From an uncultured Desulfatiglans sp. (GTDB taxonomy: Bacteria > Desulfobacterota > DSM-4660 > Desulfatiglandales > Desulfatiglandaceae): DNA of 64,000 nt. The stretch spans positions 4,643,435 through 4,707,434 of the forward strand of contig LR026961.1 of the NCBI GenBank assembly GCA_900498135.1, written 5' to 3'. Of this stretch, positions 63,425 to 64,000 are shown piece after piece (within the stretch, counting starts at the first letter, position 1; each line of letters begins with the position of its first letter). The translations under genes were made by a program, and so were the position numbers. The notes beneath the pieces were generated by a model that saw only the letters and a program-made list of their open reading frames with translations, was not told the DNA's origin and did not search any database.

Positions 63425-63751
63425 AGAAGACCATCAGAAGGATGCGGGGAACCGTCCCCAAGAGGCCTGGAATGAAGCAGGTGACAATCCCCACCGCCGC
63501 GACGATGACTCCACAGTGAACCGATACTGCCGATCTCTGTATGTCCCCGAAAGGGGTCTTTCCCATGGATAGGATCTGGGGGCGAATGCGACGAGCATCA
63601 TGCCGAAAAGACCGTTTTCATAGTAAGGGAGAATACCTGCGTATACCGGAAACAGGAGAAGGCCCAGGATAAGCATGGCCATTCCCGCAAACAGAAGGAC
63701 AACGACCTCAAGGGAAAGGTCGGCCGGTTTTAAAAGCCTGGATTGCGCCAT
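63425..63751 (-). pseudogene. truncated, frameshifted paralogue of the duplicated membrane protein
   Basis: It starts MAQSRLLKPADLSLEVVVLLFAGMA, close to the gene at 54.4-55.6 kb (LFQAADLSMEVVILLFGGMA). Near 63,587 a one-base change shifts the frame; the other frame resumes with QILSMGKTPFGDIQRS and GIVTCFIPGLLGTVP. It then ends at the junction with the IS3 remnant, about one quarter of the way along its homologue. Confidence 0.85.
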
Positions 63752-63818
63752 CTGCTTCGGCCTTCTCCCGCTCTTGACCACCATCGGATTTTCGTTGGGC
63801 AGCTGTGTGTTGCTCGTT

Positions 63819-64000
63819 TTAGGCTTCATAATGCTGATGCCCTTTGCAGAGGCAGCAGCGGTCATAGCGGCCCGAATACAGGTAACACATGACCTCCATG
63901 GCTTCCTCATCGGTATACGCTTTCAGCTCATAGACATTTGTCACCCGGTTGGAATTGATGCTGTACGCACCCCCGAGCACCCGTACGACAGGGATCTCCG
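63819..64000 (-). CDS. C-terminal end of an unknown protein, cut by the window edge
   Basis: An open frame reading in from the right edge for about 60 codons to a TAA at 63819-63821. It includes VYELKAYTDEEAMEVMCYLY and ends with the Cys-rich SGRYDRCCLCKGHQHYEA. Codon use looks coding. I do not recognise the family. The broken membrane-protein paralogue starts about 68 bases downstream in the same direction, so the two may once have been an operon. Confidence 0.5.
   Translation of the reverse strand, partial: EIPVVRVLGGAYSINSNRVTNVYELKAYTDEEAMEVMCYLYSGRYDRCCLCKGHQHYEA

Overview
The window looks like part of a GC-rich chromosome from a deltaproteobacterium (Desulfobacterota, of a Desulfatiglans or Syntrophobacter-like anaerobic type). 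This rests on gene content: indolepyruvate:ferredoxin oxidoreductase IorAB, a Lon-related protease beside a small Hsp20, a B12-type radical SAM protein, CxxC-rich small proteins, several PAS sensor kinases and CoA-linked acid metabolism. No rRNA is present, so the placement is inference.

Layout. 0.1-9.2 kb holds housekeeping genes: a PAS histidine kinase with an unknown partner, xerD, an M24 peptidase, an RNase II family nuclease, purB and an endonuclease III-like glycosylase. 9.3-14 kb holds a stand-alone EF-G paralogue, an enoyl-CoA hydratase family gene and a coupled amidohydrolase/TlpA thioredoxin pair. 14.6-22.6 kb is a long leftward cell-envelope and replication run: cvpA, mazG, mtgA, a sensor kinase with a degenerate ATPase domain, plsC and priA. 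23.3-27.7 kb is a rightward run with overlapping or close genes: winged helix, hsp20, Lon-like protease, Cys-rich protein and methyltransferase. It converges on a radical SAM gene of the RiPP-maturase type. 29.6-34.8 kb holds iorBA with a recognisable promoter, hairpin leader and terminator, then an acyl-CoA ligase and a TPR membrane protein. 35-38.6 kb holds dedA, cutA, folD and tRNA-Pro.

From 38.9 kb the sequence becomes more accessory. It holds an intact IS4-type element with perfect ends and target duplication, then an AT-rich gene-poor stretch, then a secreted Cys-rich protein of unknown function. After these come an RND efflux pair with a DUF47 protein, small envelope proteins, MaoC and two short-chain dehydrogenases around an OprB-type porin. 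A duplicated-domain membrane protein follows, then three glycosyltransferases of uneven base composition, an orphan E1 alpha/beta dehydrogenase pair, and a scar where an IS3 remnant is fused to a broken paralogue of the membrane protein.

The most striking structure is a dispersed intergenic repeat of about 125-175 bp. There are six copies plus fragments (about 5.0, 12.5, 14.5, 21.8, 35.0 and 56.2 kb; fragments at 51.7 and 36.8 kb). Each folds into a long hairpin. The outer arms are near-identical inverted repeats built on TCCGGAAATG, and the central stem-loop GGCGACC-NNNN-GGTCGCC has a variable tetraloop. The diverged copy at 5 kb has changed both sides of a stem together, and pairing in the copies fits RNA read in one orientation better than the other. 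I know of no named family matching it. One copy sits exactly between cvpA and mazG.
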